64,000 nucleotides of DNA from Dysidea avara (lineage: Eukaryota > Porifera > Demospongiae > Dictyoceratida > Dysideidae), in the NCBI RefSeq assembly GCF_963678975.1, contig NC_089274.1, positions 31,931,053 through 31,995,052 of the forward strand, in the 5' to 3' direction. Every line of letters begins with the position of its first letter. Positions within the stretch are counted from its first letter, which is position 1. The notes below the pieces were generated by a model that was given only the letters and a program-made list of their open reading frames with translations, made no database searches and was not told where the DNA came from. The translations under genes and the position numbers were made by a program. This document shows positions 1 to 14,200 of the stretch, in pieces.

Positions 1-2187
1 ATTACTATAGCTATGTGTGTGAAGCAACACAGCAGCCCTCCATAGCTAATTGAAAATGATGGTAAAATTTTATGTCTCAAAGAAAGTACAACTATATCTT
101 TTATACACCTTTCATTTTCAAGCTGATTTTGACTAAAAGTATAACTTCCAACTCCTAAAACAACGTGAAACAAAATATCACTCTGTCCGATTATAGAGTT
201 CGCTACACACCCACACATTTACTATAGTAGCTCCGCTTATGAATGGAAGGAATAAACAAACTATGGCTGCTTTGAAAGTACATGTGTTACCCTAACAGAT
301 GGTGGTGGTTGTGGGGAATTTCGTCTTTTAGTGGATGATTGCTAGGCGGTGTCCGATAAAAGAGGTAAACTTCCGATATTAGAGGTTTTCGGACAGTCAC
401 TTTAATCGGCTATAGCAAAGCAACCACAAAAGCTACCAGGCTCATCTTTTAGTATATTATTAGGCTAAGTGTAACGTTTGTCCACACCAAAGTTCAGAGG
501 ATTCGGCTTAGTAGTTTCTGAGAAAACGTGTCCGATTATAGATGGTGTCCGACAATAGATCGCTTACTCTATACAAGAGCAAGCTGTACTATCACCTGGA
601 TGATGTATCTGGGCTCCCTGAACACGCTGTTAACTTATTAGCTCTCATGCCAATTCAGCGCTTTCCTGCGAAGCGATTCGCAACAAAAACTATTATTATT
701 GGGGGTACAGGTAAGGAGGCAAAGCCTGTAAAAACCTGATCTAAACAATCAAACTACTACAAAAATAACTATACAATATCATACTGGTAATCATAATAAA
801 ATCTATCTAGGTGTGTCTTCACCACCCTATTAACTCGGGCATCTTTCGTCCTATTCACAGCGGACAACCACGAAACGAAAGAGAAATCAATGTAGTTTCT
901 TTCCATGTACAGAAAATTAGAACCTACCGTATACTTTGTAAGTTACCGAAGTTTTGCTGCCGGTTATCATCGTTTTCCCAATGGCTTCAATACATTTTTA
1001 TGGGCATCCACAGCATTCAGTGGTTACGCAATAGACAATTAACACTGATTGCATTCTTAAGGCCTTATGTGAAACTGGCCTATTCAGTCAATGCACTTAA
1101 AGATGTACTTTTTTTCAAGGATCAAGATTTATTGTTTTCAAAAGCCAGTGCTAGAGCTGTTTTGAATGAAATGGCTGGGGCATCAATTTCTGCATCTCAG
1201 AGGATCTTTTCGGGAGGAACTGTAAAGAATGGACTATTGCCCCAGACTAGGTTTTGTAGTTACCTTATAGGGCTTTTTCTTGTTGTATGTATGTACGTAT
1301 GCATGTAGTTACACTTTTTTTTTCCTTGCCATGGCCTCGGCCATGGCCCACAACTGACTACTGTGTAGATCAGATCTGTGGTCGCATGTTAGTCTGAGGA
1401 TTCACATACTTGTCTTTCTTTTTTTTTGTTGTACACATTAAACATAATCATGATGGTCAAATAATCAATACCGTCTACATGTATTACTAGTGTATTAGGG
1501 TTAGTAAACTCCCAGACCTGACCACTACTTTTCAAGTCTTCAGTGTGTGGGCAGGAAAGTAGATACAGTCTACAAAATTTTGACATGTAGTGTTTTCTAG
1601 TAACTGAATAAGTAACTCCAATAATTAATGCTCTTTGTACTATATAGCTATAGGTGATGATGACTGCATGACTTGTAGCTACATGTGCTTAACATGTGCA
1701 TTTTGCAGTTGGCCCCATGCAGAAGAGATATACAGCTAGTTACAATGCTTGCAGCATGTACTTTCTTTCATTGTATCTCAGTTCTTTTTGCTCATATTAA
1801 AGTCTCAATTTGTGTGTATACCAGTCAGTGTGTTTGCTATCATGTTATTGCCCATAGCTACATTATTTCTGCACCTTAAGTGCATGCTACTAGTGTTAGC
1901 CATATCAGTATGTAAAGCTAAGTAGTCATTGTAGTATGCCTCATGCAGGTGGTCTGTGTTTCTCTGAGTAATATGATTGGATACAACTTTAATCCATTAA
2001 GAACAGACTGGAACAACAGGCTGTAAGATAGACAAATGTGCACTCACCCTTAGGCCAGCATACCAAGCAAACCTTGCAGCAACAATATATTCCATGTGTT
2101 TTTCTCTGCACACAAGGATTTGAATATGTAGATAAGAAATTCTAAACACCACAACACTTCACATTATACACAGCGTATTACTTCATC

Positions 2188-2218
<31 letters not shown>

Positions 2219-2245
2219 CATGTGGTGCTATAAGTACATAACAAA
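1..2245. other. Intergenic region downstream of gatB
   Basis: No gene is recognised. Between about 183 and 560 a short motif of the form TCCGATTATAGAG recurs about five times in variant forms (near 184, 350, 372, 528 and 548), which looks like the degraded end of a repeat element. A (TA)n run lies at about 2191-2213, close to the gatB stop codon. A perfect CCATGGCC-type palindrome sits near 1329-1346. The rest shows nothing recognisable. Confidence 0.5.
811..1308 (+). CDS. Unassigned open reading frame, doubtful
   Basis: An uninterrupted 165-codon frame. It is longer than most chance frames at this base composition, but it shows no domain, repeat, signal peptide or membrane segment that I recognise. 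It ends in low-complexity TATG/TACG repeats, and no flanking splice sites suggest an exon. It could be chance, a fossil of a mobile element, or part of an unknown gene. The preceding 542-739 frame is equally anonymous and is not called. Confidence 0.12.
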   Translation: MCLHHPINSGIFRPIHSGQPRNEREINVVSFHVQKIRTYRILCKLPKFCCRLSSFSQWLQYIFMGIHSIQWLRNRQLTLIAFLRPYVKLAYSVNALKDVLFFKDQDLLFSKASARAVLNEMAGASISASQRIFSGGTVKNGLLPQTRFCSYLIGLFLVVCMYVCM

Positions 2246-5200
2246 TCATTGCTTCAGTATTTGTTCTAACATGGTTCTTATTACTTGAGGATCATAATCT
2301 TTTGTTCTTGCCATAACTTTATGAATGAAAAAACTAAGTCGAGCTTTTACTCCTGTATTATATTCATTAGCCTAAAAGTAAATACACAAATAAAATATAC
2401 AGAATGCTAATACTATAGCCATCAGTAAACACAAATATACACTACTACCCAATGTAGTACACTTAAGGGGTCCAAAGACAAAATTCAGTAATACACAAGA
2501 ATCCATACCACTGTGGCTGGCTGATTTATATTTATTAAAAAATACCATATTTCAGATTACGATGAGGGTTAATCTATGTATAAGTTATAGTTATATCTCG
2601 TTACGAGGGTGATATCATTGTTATTACACAAGTCCGAGGACGAGTGTATAAACAATGATATCATCCGAGTATACGGGATATAACTATTTTATATCCCAGT
2701 GCGCAGGAGTGCACGGAAGTTTATGGATAGTAATTAAGTTCTGGTTTGAGTTCCTGTCACTGTGCTCAAGATTTCGTCTGAATTGTGTGGAGATTCAACT
2801 TCGTAGCTACAACAGAGACCCTGCATACTGCCTATAAACTGTAGTGAAGGGAGGTGTTATGGAGCAGCAGTTCCAGGTATGGTTCGCCTTCGTCAGAAGT
2901 TGGTATGGTGACGTTGCGTGGCGTGCAAGAGAAAAAAAGACCACCAAGTGGCTACCGTAGTCCGAGATAGAATGATGAAGCTAGAGATTATCGAAAGAAG
3001 TTAATTCTTCACCATAGTGACTGTTGAGACTGATTGCTGGAGCACATATCGGCACAGACTGTTCTTGAAACTTGTTAAACTATCGTATTGGTAACTTGTA
3101 GTGTTACTATGTAAAGGATATTAACAGTTTTCTTGTAAGATTTAGCAGGTTTAAGTGCTGTACTGGTGTGTTTTGTATCAATATTTCCTTATTTGGTTCT
3201 TTGTTCCATTGGTAAACAATACCATTCACGGTTATTATGATGTCATGAACGACTCCGGTGATAAGTTAGTTATCACCCAGTGATATATCGTACAGTAGCA
3301 GCACCATCCTGTCTAGTTGTATGGTAGCTATAACCTAGCACGGAACTTTGACAGTCCCACGCACTGGGATTTAAATAGATTAACTACTGCAAATAAGAAT
3401 TTCAGTGGTTAAAAACCTTTGGTTAGAAAACATTTTGTAGCTTTAGCCAAAACAGGAGATAGGAGGACAGTGTTGGCTACACATGTTTGGCATTAAAATG
3501 AAGTTTGCATATTCAAATTTTAAAAACAGCAATGAGCTATAATAAAGATAGGGCATGTGTGGCATAGATAGTATCAGAGGAGAGGGCGGGGAGGAACTTC
3601 TCACAAGTGTGTAAGCATGTGTAGCATGTTCCAGAAGGGGGATTGGTGGCATGCTCCCCTGAAAATTAGCTATCACAAGATTGAATCTGGAGTATATTTT
3701 AACCAAATAGTGGACTGAAGTTGTGAGATCTGGTAATGAAATAGGAGAAAAAACCAGATTAGCTATAATAGTAGCTACAAGATTGAACTTGCAATTTTAA
3801 TTAGAAAACAACTACCACACAGTTAAGTGTAAATGAAAGGGTAGCTAACTCGACCAGATTGGACTGTAAAGCTTTGTGGACCAAGAAAGTAATATTTTAT
3901 GAAAGTAGATTTTGGAACACTTTTCGTCAAATGATAGAGATTGAAAATTTGCACATAATGTTATTGATAGTGCAGGTGTCTGTTTTGTTTCAAATTATGC
4001 ACTGGCAATGGTGATATCTGCCATTAAAATCGACTCGATTAAATTACAGACCAACTTGAATGGATAAATTCTAGAGAATTTTGGTTATGTGAGTATAATG
4101 TTAATTTTTCATCTTTTTTAAAACGTTTGTTAAACCTTGCTTCTACATACAGCATACAGTTACTATACATCACATCATGATGGTTCTTTGAATGTCTTTT
4201 AAAACAACTCTCCATCCCCTACAATCTCCTTGTAACAGAAGCTCTGCTGGGATTGAGTCCCACAAAGTTACTAAAATTACTTGCCAACTACGGTGAAAGC
4301 TGTCCAATGTTCAAAAATTGCAGGGGTTTTGAAAACGAAGATGGCTGGCTGGATCAAAGCTGTGTAGTCTGATAGATAATCAATGTTACTGAATCAATTA
4401 CAACGTAATTACGGAGTTTACTAAGGCTAAGCTCATTTCAGTTTTACAACTCAACCGACGCAATTTTTAGTCAGAACTGACTTGGTTTTTAAATTGAACT
4501 GACTCAATTTCTAGCCAGAATCAACTCAGTTTTAACCTTCCTAGATTTATATGTCGCCCACTCTATTATTAGTGCAGACATGAGACTACTTCAATTACTG
4601 CCCTCACCGCTAACCCTTTATTTTTAATGGTCTGACTGCATGTTGCATGTTGAGCAAGTACAAGAGACATGATGTCCAGATCATGGTAGGACAAAGATGC
4701 ATCAGATACGAGGTAAGTTGTGTTTTTTGATTGTGCTTTATATCCATATACTGTCAATTAATTAGTCTTGTGCAGCCAGACCATACTTTTTTGATTAGGA
4801 CCTGATCTAATGACAAAAGAAGAAAAAGTGGTCTGGTGCGCGACACCAAGTGACAGCATGGATATAAAACAACAGTTAAAAGATAACTTACCTTATTATT
4901 TGATGCATCTTGATCCAACCATGACCTGGACAACATATCTCTTGTGTTTGCTCGACACACCATATGCAGCAAGACTAAAAGGAATGAAGTACACCTGGTG
5001 TTGTGCCCAGCAAGGCCAGTACTGGGAAACATACGTACGTATAAGTCCAGGGAGGGGAGCTTGAGTAATACAAAAATTGAGCATCGAACAGAGTAAAACC
5101 ACTGACCAGAAATTGAGTTGGTTAATTTGGAAACCGAGTTGAATTAGTAAAACTGGTCAACTGAGTTGGTCAGTAATGGCTGTGTTGCCAGTGCGCGCTA

Positions 5201-8200
5201 TACGTGTCTATCTTTCACTCTAGCTAATCACCTGGCTTTCTAGAGTAAAATTATATTATTATGTTTTAGACATTAAAATATCCTAGGTCCACAACTAAGT
5301 GGTGAAAGTCGCACAATACACAACACAGACAGTTGACATGGTTAACATTATTTACAAACCTGTTTAGGAAATTCTGCTACCACTGAAGAACATATTTCTC
5401 TCAATTCAGTAATATCACTACTGTGGACATCCTCTTTATCTGACATAATCTACATATGTATACACATGTATGAGTCTTCAAATAAAAACCACCACGAATA
5501 TTAAACCAGGCATGTTGTGCCAACAGCTAGCTGTGGACGTACATCTGGTTTCTGAAATCATTTTTGTGAAAGTATGTGTGATGTCCATATATACACCCCC
5601 ATGAGCAAAACCATTAAATGGATAGCCAGCATGTGAGAAAGATGGACCCTGTACAAAGCCTCTATAGAGTTGCTACACCTGTATTTCAAACTGGTGAAAA
5701 GAATCCAACTCAGAGCAAAAGCTTATTTACTTGTGCAGAAGTTAATACATGTGAATTACCTTCCCATTGCATCTTACAAGCAACACATTAAGCACTGCAC
5801 TTTCTGAAGCACAAGGAAGTTCACCATGAAAGTTTATAAGAAGCAAATCCTTTAGAAATGGTCCACAACTTGGTGCCAGTTGATTCCATTAACAACAAAC
5901 AACTGTTGTCCGGTTTATCATTTAGGCGAGTGAGACTATATACATAAACAGCTCTTGCACCTATGTTAACATGGTGGAAGAGGTATGGAATGCAGCATTT
6001 TGATACAGTAGGACCTCAATTATTTGAATCTCAATTAACCAAACCCTCGAAGTTACTGCTCTACTAGAGTATTTCATTATTAAGTGAACAGTCTATTAAA
6101 GTGTTTGTTCTATTAGAGTAGTTGAATGGAACTCTGTATATAAATAATGGGCTTCATTTATCCAAACAAATTCACTTATCTAAACACTCTTATAATTGAA
6201 CTGGCACACAAATTTTCGGATAATGGAGGTCCTACTGTACTGTATACAGTGTACTGTAACCTCTTGCTTTAAGCCTTGTTGTTACAAAGGTTAATTATTT
6301 AGCCTTCCAAAGTAGCCCAATGAATAGCCTTTCTGTTGCTATATGTAGTGGAGCTAGTTACGTATGTGAACATATAAGCCAGTTTTGTATGAACTCATGC
6401 AGCTTCAAGTTAAGAAAAGCCATTACTGGTAATAAAAAGTAAACAAACAAACAATTAAGAATTTTAAGTTGAATTAGGGATCAAAAAAGTAGTGAAACAA
6501 GGGAATGTTAAAAAGTAGTGAAACAAGGAAGGTTGCCTATACCTGCAGATATACGAGTTAATCCATAATTCAGTGATGGTTATAGACTGAAGTTTAGGGA
6601 TTTAATGTCCACTAGTATATCTTATAATGTCTGCAGGTATAGGCAACCTTCCTTGTTTCACCACATTTTAGCTATTCCCTTGTTTTCACTACTTTTTTCT
6701 TTGATACCTAATCCAACAAATTCTTATTTACTTGTACATACATGTACAGTGGGATATACTATAATATATAAGTTCCAAATTAGTACTTGTAGCAAGTTAA
6801 AAATATAGCTAACCTGTGTGATATCTCTTGAATCACCTTGAAAAATATTCCTCAAAACCTGTGTGTTTTACATTGCAAATTGAACAACAGGAAGTTTATC
6901 ACCAGGTACACAACAACTGTTTACTGTATATGGGAATTACTGTATACGGGGATCCAAGCAATAAAAGTAGTGGAAACAAGTCTAACAAGAGACATGAATT
7001 ATAGCATTATACAAGTGGGATATTTTCTACATTTAGCAAATAATTACTTTAATGCCAAAGTGTCATCATTCATATATACTACTTTTTACAGTATCACTTG
7101 GATCCCTATTTTATATACGTGGCTGTTGTTAGGGTGACTATTTTATTACTGTACTTCAATGTTGCTGGTGAGCCTCTTCGTACTAGTAATAGCATGGGTA
7201 GCAGTGAAATTTGGGATAAATACCACGAGTGTTGTATTGGAAATTTACCATTTCCAATACAACAAGAGTGGTATTTATCCAAAATTTCACTGCTACCCAT
7301 GCTATTCCCAGTTAATACCATACTCGCTGCATATGCGCATGCTGTGTATTAGCGTTGCTATGTACGCAATTTGTCACTATGTACTAAACACGCATCAACA
7401 CTAATTGGCGCTACATTGTTAACATCAATTCTAGCCAATGAAATTGCAATTACAACTTTTTCACTGCTACCAGTGAAATACGGGATAAATTTCTCTGCTA
7501 CTATTGAGACTTTTGTATGGGCAGTGAAACAGGTATGGTATTATATGTAAAACTGTAAATCATTTTAAGCGGTTGTACAAGTACTGACAGGGGCTTCACG
7601 AAATGATAACGCACCAGTAAAAGGATGGAGTAATGGATAGTAGAACACATGAGCTGCATTCTTAGTACCTGCTGCAGCGGTGGGTAGAATCTACTTACAA
7701 TGCAAGCAATTTTCTTGCCTGCATTCTGGGGATGTTCATGCTGAGACAATGAAAACTAAAACAGCACCATTCCATTGTCAAATCAGCTGGTCCGATGAGA
7801 AACCATCCAATGGAATGGAGTCATCTAAAGAAGACTGAAATGTAAAGGACATTGAGGGAGGTGGGTGTTGGGAAAAATCAACAAGCTGTTACAAGTTAGC
7901 ACTGTGATACTTTAGAACTCTGATATTGCAGCACTCTGCTACAGCAGCACTATTTAAAGTCAAGCAAAGAAGGTCAAACCAGATTTGTGCAGCTTCTTTT
8001 ATACAATACCAGAGACAGATAAGTAACCCAAGGGAGGCTATCTTCACCCAAAGTACTAATGTGTTATTGGGTGAGTGGAATCAGTAAACATGTGAATTCC
8101 TTTACCATATGAAGTTGCTGTATCCTGAACCTAATGAGGATCAGAAGGAGGCTTGACAGAAGACACTTTGCTATACAATCGCAAAGGCTGCTGCCTTCCT

Positions 8201-11200
8201 TCCACTGTGCTTTAAACACACACATGCACACATGCAAAAGCCTAAGGTACATAGTACCACAGCATGGCTACAAGGAATTTGTTGATATGTACACACAAAG
8301 CCTGAGGACCACGGACTCGAGGGCTGAGGGTGTATAATATAATTGAATCCCGAGCAATCGTGGTATAAGTGATATATACCACTTGGGTACATTTACTTAA
8401 TAGGTGAAAGAACTAATGAGTACTCAGTATGTTTGCTTTATACACTAACATCTGGTAATTGATGATGGTTTTAAAGTGTGGGCTAATAACCATCAAAGCA
8501 TTACTACACTGCAATACGTACTGCTAGTACACTAACAATTGTGGGATTTAACATTATAGTTGATTGGCACTTTTGTAACTTAGTCTCCTCAACAGTCTTG
8601 CTCCTTACTGATTTAGTTGCACTTATTTGTAATAATTAGTTTAACAGCAGAAACAAAGCACTGCAGTAATGTCCAATTTAACTGGTTTAAAAGTATTACT
8701 TGATAGGTTGTAGCTATTTGAGCACTATGGTATAACTATTGCTTACAGTGATAGAATTTACTACATACATATTGTAAATACTGACATTTAATACCAACAT
8801 AATCATACATACATATAATCAGTTGAAAATTTAATTAAGCTAACTTGTAATGCTCTGTCTCGAGATATTCTTTTCTGCTCCACACTATCTATCAACTGCG
8901 CCAGTGTTTCACTGGATACATTACTACACCACAAAAAAAAAGAAGCATGTATACTGTACCTTGTAGGTAATTTACACTACATTAATAACAAAGCAACATT
9001 TGTCATACGGCATGTAGCTGTACAAATTTCAAAATGTTTATACTATGAATTTAACATACATATTCAGGTACACATACCTATTAGAAAATGTGAGTGATCC
9101 TTTCTTTAATAATGCCCATAGCTCTGTGAACACCCATAAAAATACTGATTGTGGGCTAGTTGTGCTGTTAAAAATAAACAAACAGATTTACACAACACAC
9201 ACACACACATGCACGCATACACACATGTACATGCACACACATACGTAGTGTAATTGAAAAATATGTCAAAGGAGAGTTGTACCTATCATTAGAGGTCTTG
9301 CACTTGTCTTACAATTGTATGATGTTAGTACATGTACATAAACTGATAGCAATTTAATTAAAGGCTTTGACTTGTGATGCTTACAGGCTCTCTCAGCTTT
9401 TAATACACATCCCGGCATTCGTACAACTTTCACTTCTAAGGTTAACATAAGCTTAACAAGGTTAATAAATCTAGAGGATGTATGCAGAGTTTGTGACTAT
9501 ATGTCAAAATTGAGAGTAAGGGAAATATGTAGCGTAAGTGACTAATTACTAACAAAGTTTTGTCCTTTTAAGTTCTAATTTGGTGAAGGAAGGTCCTACA
9601 AACTTTCAGTTTTCACCATCTGTTTTGGCTGTCTTTTATGTAGCTACACAGTATTATAGTCCCATTTTTGTGGACCCATTCATTTTAACACTCTGCATGG
9701 CAGACTGAGACATACTATGCAAAGCAGGAATTATCAACTAGCAGTACACAAGTATATAAACTATCAACTGGCTGCTAATATCACTGCATCTAAAACTCTG
9801 CCCTATCCAGTGTATGATACAATTCAGTATGTAATACTAGACCAATGCATCTACTTTGCATTGAGGTTGGCAGCTGGGTGTAGAAATCAGTCTAAAGACT
9901 TGTAATTTTCATTGTTGTATTTTACGTGTGTGTTTATTAAACTGGTTGTGGTTATATCTCACGTTCCATTCGTACGGTTGATCTGAAACTTGGTGGGTGT
10001 GTACATTTACATAGTTCAGATACTTAATCATACTGGAGTACACTTGTTAGAGAACAGGATAGTGACACCTTACACTTACCAGTATGCTGGCTGTGAGGGG
10101 TACACATGGTTTAAAAAGTGAATGGTATTGTTGAAGTATGTACGCACATTGTATAAAATAAAAAAAGCAATGCCACATTGAGATACACATACAGTACTTA
10201 CTTGCTACTACTAACTACAGAACAATAATAATCCAGTGCTCCTTCTTCACTCTAGTCGCAATACATGTAGACATGTTGTTAAATAGGACACATTGTACTG
10301 ACCATTAGTAGTGATGACTGGCGGTGAGATAATCCTAAACAATATTATATTACTTGCAATTTTTACATAGCTGATACATATAGTACACAAACATATACAC
10401 TGTACATTGAATGTGAGTATATATACATGTATACATGTACAGGGAACACATTACCATATTGAGTATTTAGTCTTGATCTGGTTTGCATTGGTAATTCAGG
10501 TAGAATTCTTCTCAACAAGTCAACATCTACATTACCCTCAGTTAGTGTAATGGGCTTGTCCAAATTTGTTAATGAAATGTCATTTCCAGTAAGTACCAAG
10601 GGAGCTAGATCTGGTTCAGCCATAAACCTACAGTACAGTGTGATATGTTCTTTTTATATACACAATATTATATCATTGATAGGGATTATATAAGATACTT
10701 TCTTGAAAACAAATACAGGCTATAAACAAAATGCACAAAAATCATGATAATCATAATAAAGGCTATAATTCTAGTTGATGTATTACCTGTAGTCTTGCCT
10801 TTTTCCTTTTCCTCTAGTGGGTAAAGTGACACTAAAGAATAAGAACAAAAGTACCTACTTTAACTATATCCAACTGTACACTAATAAGTATTAGTTGATA
10901 TACTATACACAAATACATATACAAACACACACACACACACACACACAAAACAAAACAAAGCCTTCAGCTGCCCTGCATGCTTGCCAGGTCCCCAATTAAA
11001 CAGCTGGGTAGACTGATCCAGGAGCAATGTGAGTAAACTTTCTCGCTCAGGAAACAACAGCAACACCAATTTGGCATATGAACCGGGAACTTGTCAATTA
11101 CCAGACCAATGCTCTAGCCACTTGCACACAAACACGACTTGACCATCCTGGGATAATGCTGTTTTCTATCACAAGCTTGCTTCAGAAGTTGTGTTTCACT

Positions 11201-14200
11201 AAGGAAAAGCACCCTGGCAGTTTTAATCATGGATAATATATGTTGCACATGGATTGGAAACGACTCCGTAAATTGTACGAAACGGTGAAACATTCCTTGT
11301 AATAAAGTTTATGGGGAAAACTTATTTCATGGTGAAACTAGCCATTTACACAGAGGAAGACAGTGTTTTATATGAAACTGATTCTAGTACATATTCTTCT
11401 AGTGAATAGTGATGAAATGAAGAACCCCCACTTGATTTTCTGTGAGTGCGTATCGGCAGTTACCGTCGCCAGGTGCATAGTTGTCTGAACGTTTCACTGC
11501 GGTGTAGCTTCACACGATGCCAACTCACCACGTTGTGTTGCTAAAGAAACAGCACAGATACTGCTCTTCACATGTACCAAGCGTGTGTAAGTACACGTTC
11601 CCTCTGCCATGATTGGCCTACACAAACATTCCATTACATTCGCGCTTCATCCACTTGATAATTCAGCATTAACTTATCCTACGTCAGGTTTTAATAGCTA
11701 AAGAAATAAAACACAGTTATGTTCTTTAAATTGAGTGGCTATCCTTTCTTTCGCCATCACCTAGTCAGAGATTACCCTACACAAACATACCAGAGCAACA
11801 TACTTACCACAAACAACGTAATGTTAACCTACACAATGCCCAACAACGAAACAACTTTAGGGATGATAACAAGACACTACTACTTGATGATAAGGCCCTA
11901 TACTTTTGAAAAAAGTTCTGCAACTGTGAGAGAATCACCTTATTCTACACTAGTCTCCACTACCAATTCTGTAAAACATTGTGACATTGTATTACAAGGA
12001 CTGTACACTATTCGTAACACATTTTATATGCGCGTTTCCAATCCATGTGCAACATAATATTATCTGTGGTTTTAATGCCTAAGGTTTTTACGTGTGGGGT
12101 GCTGGAATGTTGTAGAGATGGATGATGGTATAAAGACTGCTACTGTTCAAACTGAGGGCCGTCCTCCAGTTTCTGTTGATAGGAAGATTAACTTTCTGGA
12201 TGTGAGACCAAGTGGTTTGGTGATGATGTCTATGCTGGTATGATTGAGTCTATTGATGATTTACTGACTCTGTATAGATTGAGATGGTTAGGACATGTTG
12301 CCCGAATGCCTGACACAAGACAGTCCAAGAAGTAGTTGTTTGGTTAGTGCCCTGCTCACAGTGACAAGTTCTGTCAGGATCTAAAGAAGTGTAGAGTACA
12401 GTAGATGAGTGTATAAACAAACCCAAGATCGTACCAGAGGTTTTCACTAACCTGCCATGTTCATAGTGTCTGATAATGTGGCAACACTACTACCTTGCCT
12501 TCACATTTTCTTGGGATCATCATTTAGTCAGTAAGACAAGGTCTGGTAAGATTCCGCAGACAAAAATGATGCTATGTATTTAGCAACAGTACAAAACAGG
12601 TACATGCAGTTTTACTTTCAAATATACTTAATATGACATCTTTAAACAGGTTGTAGGACCAGGTGTCTTACAGACCTTCCACACTTGTGCTGTAATAATA
12701 AAGTTTGCATGATAAAGTTTACGTTTTGCCATGCCAATGTACGCCGAGCCAAAATATGTGGAAATGCACAACTTTGCATATGAAACTTCATCAGGCCGTA
12801 TCATAGTTTTGAATGATACACTGTATAGATGACACGAATAAGAATAGTAGGCATGATACATAGTAGGCTGGCTATGAGAGACTAAAATACATACTGGACA
12901 TCAATATCGTGATTATCACACTCAGTAAAGTTGAGTGTTGAGTTGATTACAAGTACACTATGAACACTACCTTTTTCGTTTATCAAAACTTCTTGTTTCT
13001 TGTTCTACAATGTCACCACTCTCCAAGATTTCAATGTGTCGCGTAATTTCGTAATCTAAGCAAACAAATCAGTAAGATAACACATGCATCTGTAGAAATG
13101 GTGTATTGTGTCTACCTATAGCTTTTGACAAAGACTTCCAACTCTGAATATTTTTCACTTCTGTCCTGTTGCCCATTTCGTCGCTACTAGAATGTCTCAC
13201 TGATACATTAGCGTCCACTCTAAGTGAGTCCTCTGTATATGTGGCAAGCACATAACATGTCACACAATAAAGACAAAACCACTAACCATCACCAGTTGAT
13301 AAAGTTTTTAATAACAACTGAAGTTCATTGACAAAAGCAGCAGCTTCATTTCCACTGGAGAGGTCAGGTTCAGTCACTATCTCCATTAAACCTTTACCTA
13401 TGGTACACACAGTACATTTACTGTTTACCAACACATACTCATCTTGGTGACTATAATGTAAAATATGACGTAGCCAAATTTTTGAGTGACAAAAGTACTT
13501 TTATTTCAGTACCTAAACCAACAAGCCAAGTACTTTATGTAAGAGCAAGACTTTGCACACACCATATCATATCATTTACCTGCCCTGTTGTAATCCACAA
13601 GAGTTTGGTGACCCCCTGCAACCTTCTTGCCTGGAATAATCTGGGCACTATCCTGTTCTATGTGAAGTTGCTTAATCCGTATACTGATAGTATCATTGCC
13701 ACTGTGAATTGATGGAAAATCAAGGCGACCTCCAAAAGCTAGTGGAACTCTGTGTTGTGTTATCTGGTAGCTTGACTAAATGACAATACAAAAAAGTGGC
13801 AACAAAATGTAATGGTAATCTGCTTTCTGAAATAACCTAATGCTTTACTGATAGTTAGTGCTTATAGTCAATGTTTTTCGTAACACACTTAAACCACCCA
13901 CTACTACCAAAACTCATGATCATGTACTAACAAAGCACTTCCAACACTTAGACATTGGGCATTCATAGTATGGACTACTGTATCCACCAAATACAGCAAT
14001 CCTAATTGTGTGCTCTTTAGAATTACATGTACACTGTTCCACTACTTTAATTTATCACTAATTTCCCTTGCATGACAATAAAACTTCACAAGGATACAAT
14101 CAAAATATTGGTTCTAACCTGATCATACAATTTAATAGAATACTTCACTGTGCAAGTTTATTGAACACATCATACTCACAGGTAGATCAGGGTAGAAATA

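Noticed and set aside
5760..5900. Minus-strand frame with [17 protein letters not shown] as a gatB exon
   Set aside because: It does not match any GatB segment. The needed 15-codon exon was found instead at 6814-6858 with correct phase.
7098..7404. Overlapping frames on both strands with similar peptides
   Set aside because: They arise from the 121-bp palindrome, which encodes similar peptides in both directions.
9340..9440. Minus-strand stretch encoding [16 protein letters not shown] as a gatB exon
   Set aside because: Splice-like borders exist, but phase and sequence do not fit GatB between its neighbouring exons.
11719..12057. 112-codon frame as a possible gene
   Set aside because: It lies inside the hAT-like element and runs into its inverted repeat. 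No transposase or other domain is visible.
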